DNA of 5,650 bases. Source: Pseudomonadota bacterium (GTDB lineage Bacteria > Pseudomonadota > Alphaproteobacteria > Rhizobiales > Hyphomicrobiaceae). Below are positions 5,444 to 5,650 of this stretch, piece after piece. Position 1 is the first letter of the stretch. Each line of letters opens with the position of its first letter. A model generated the notes under the pieces. The model saw only the letters and a program-made list of their open reading frames with translations, had not been told where the DNA came from and did no database searches. Both the position numbers and the translations under genes were made by a program. Location: NCBI GenBank assembly GCA_023428365.1, contig JAEYYQ010000348.1, forward strand, positions 1 through 5,650, read 5' to 3'.

Positions 5444-5650
5444 TCAGCTCGCTGCGGCGAACGTTTGCTCACTGCGTCTGTGCGTGCCGATCGCCGCAAT
5501 GTCGAACGGCGTCGTCTGGTAGAGCTGATTGATCCAGTTGCCGAACATCAGGTGCGCGTGACTGCGCCAGCGGTTCATCGGTGGACGCTTGGGATCGTCG
5601 TCGGGGAAGTAGTTGCACGGAACCTTGATCGGCTTGCGGGCTGCGACGTC
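5444..5650 (-). CDS. metA: Homoserine O-succinyl/acetyltransferase, C-terminal 68 residues only
   Basis: First committed step of methionine synthesis: acylation of the homoserine hydroxyl. Only the C-terminus is in the window; the reading frame runs off the right edge. The visible part matches the end of MetA closely: [11 protein letters not shown] (residues 10-20 of the fragment), a WRSHAHL block (28-34), [15 protein letters not shown] (37-51), then a short family-variable tail ending in AAAS. E. coli MetA has the equivalent NYFP.NDP, WRSHGNL and NW.N...YQ.TPYDL elements. The catalytic Cys, His and Glu lie outside, so succinyl versus acetyl donor preference cannot be judged. No frameshift is seen. 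Followed by the transporter 130 bases later. Confidence 0.93.
   Translation of the reverse strand, partial: DVAARKPIKVPCNYFPDDDPKRPPMNRWRSHAHLMFGNWINQLYQTTPFDIAAIGTHRRSEQTFAAAS

Overview
This GC-rich window carries seven protein-coding genes or gene ends with ordinary chromosomal housekeeping content. It fits an alphaproteobacterium, probably of the order Hyphomicrobiales (Rhizobiales). The grounds are the ftsE-ftsX-ydcF-plsC order, a CpdR-like single-domain response regulator, the style of the FtsE and FtsX sequences, and GTG starts on some genes. The genus cannot be set from sequence alone. No mobile element, CRISPR array, tRNA or rRNA is visible.

Layout. Minus strand, 1-3190: a cell-envelope cluster read right to left. 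It holds ftsE (2534-3190), ftsX (1447-2550, overlapping ftsE by 17 bases), a 183-base gap, a membrane-anchored DUF218/YdcF-like protein (577-1263) and a PlsC-type 1-acylglycerol-3-phosphate acyltransferase (1-566, C-terminus beyond the window). A 266-base divergent intergenic region (3191-3456) holds candidate promoters for both directions. Plus strand, 3457-4398: hpt, then a 120-residue receiver-only response regulator, spaced like a two-gene operon. Minus strand, 4402-5313: a ten-helix EamA/DMT-family transporter whose stop lies only 3 bases from the response-regulator stop. Minus strand, 5444-5650: the last 68 codons of metA, separated from the transporter by 130 bases.

How the parts relate. 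FtsE (ATPase) and FtsX (membrane subunit) form the ABC-like complex that couples the divisome to peptidoglycan hydrolases. YdcF-like proteins are linked to envelope metabolism, and PlsC makes phosphatidic acid for phospholipids, so the left half is an envelope-growth and division block. The divergent pair combines purine salvage (Hpt) with a receiver that has a complete phosphorylation site but no output domain. The right end is methionine biosynthesis and a metabolite exporter candidate, which look unrelated to the rest.

I see no convincing undescribed system. The points most worth a second look are the CpdR-like receiver next to hpt, a GANTC methylation site at the predicted ftsE start of transcription, the long Tyr/Asp/Pro-rich cytoplasmic tail of FtsX, and the hairpin shared by the two convergent 3' ends at about 4371-4404.
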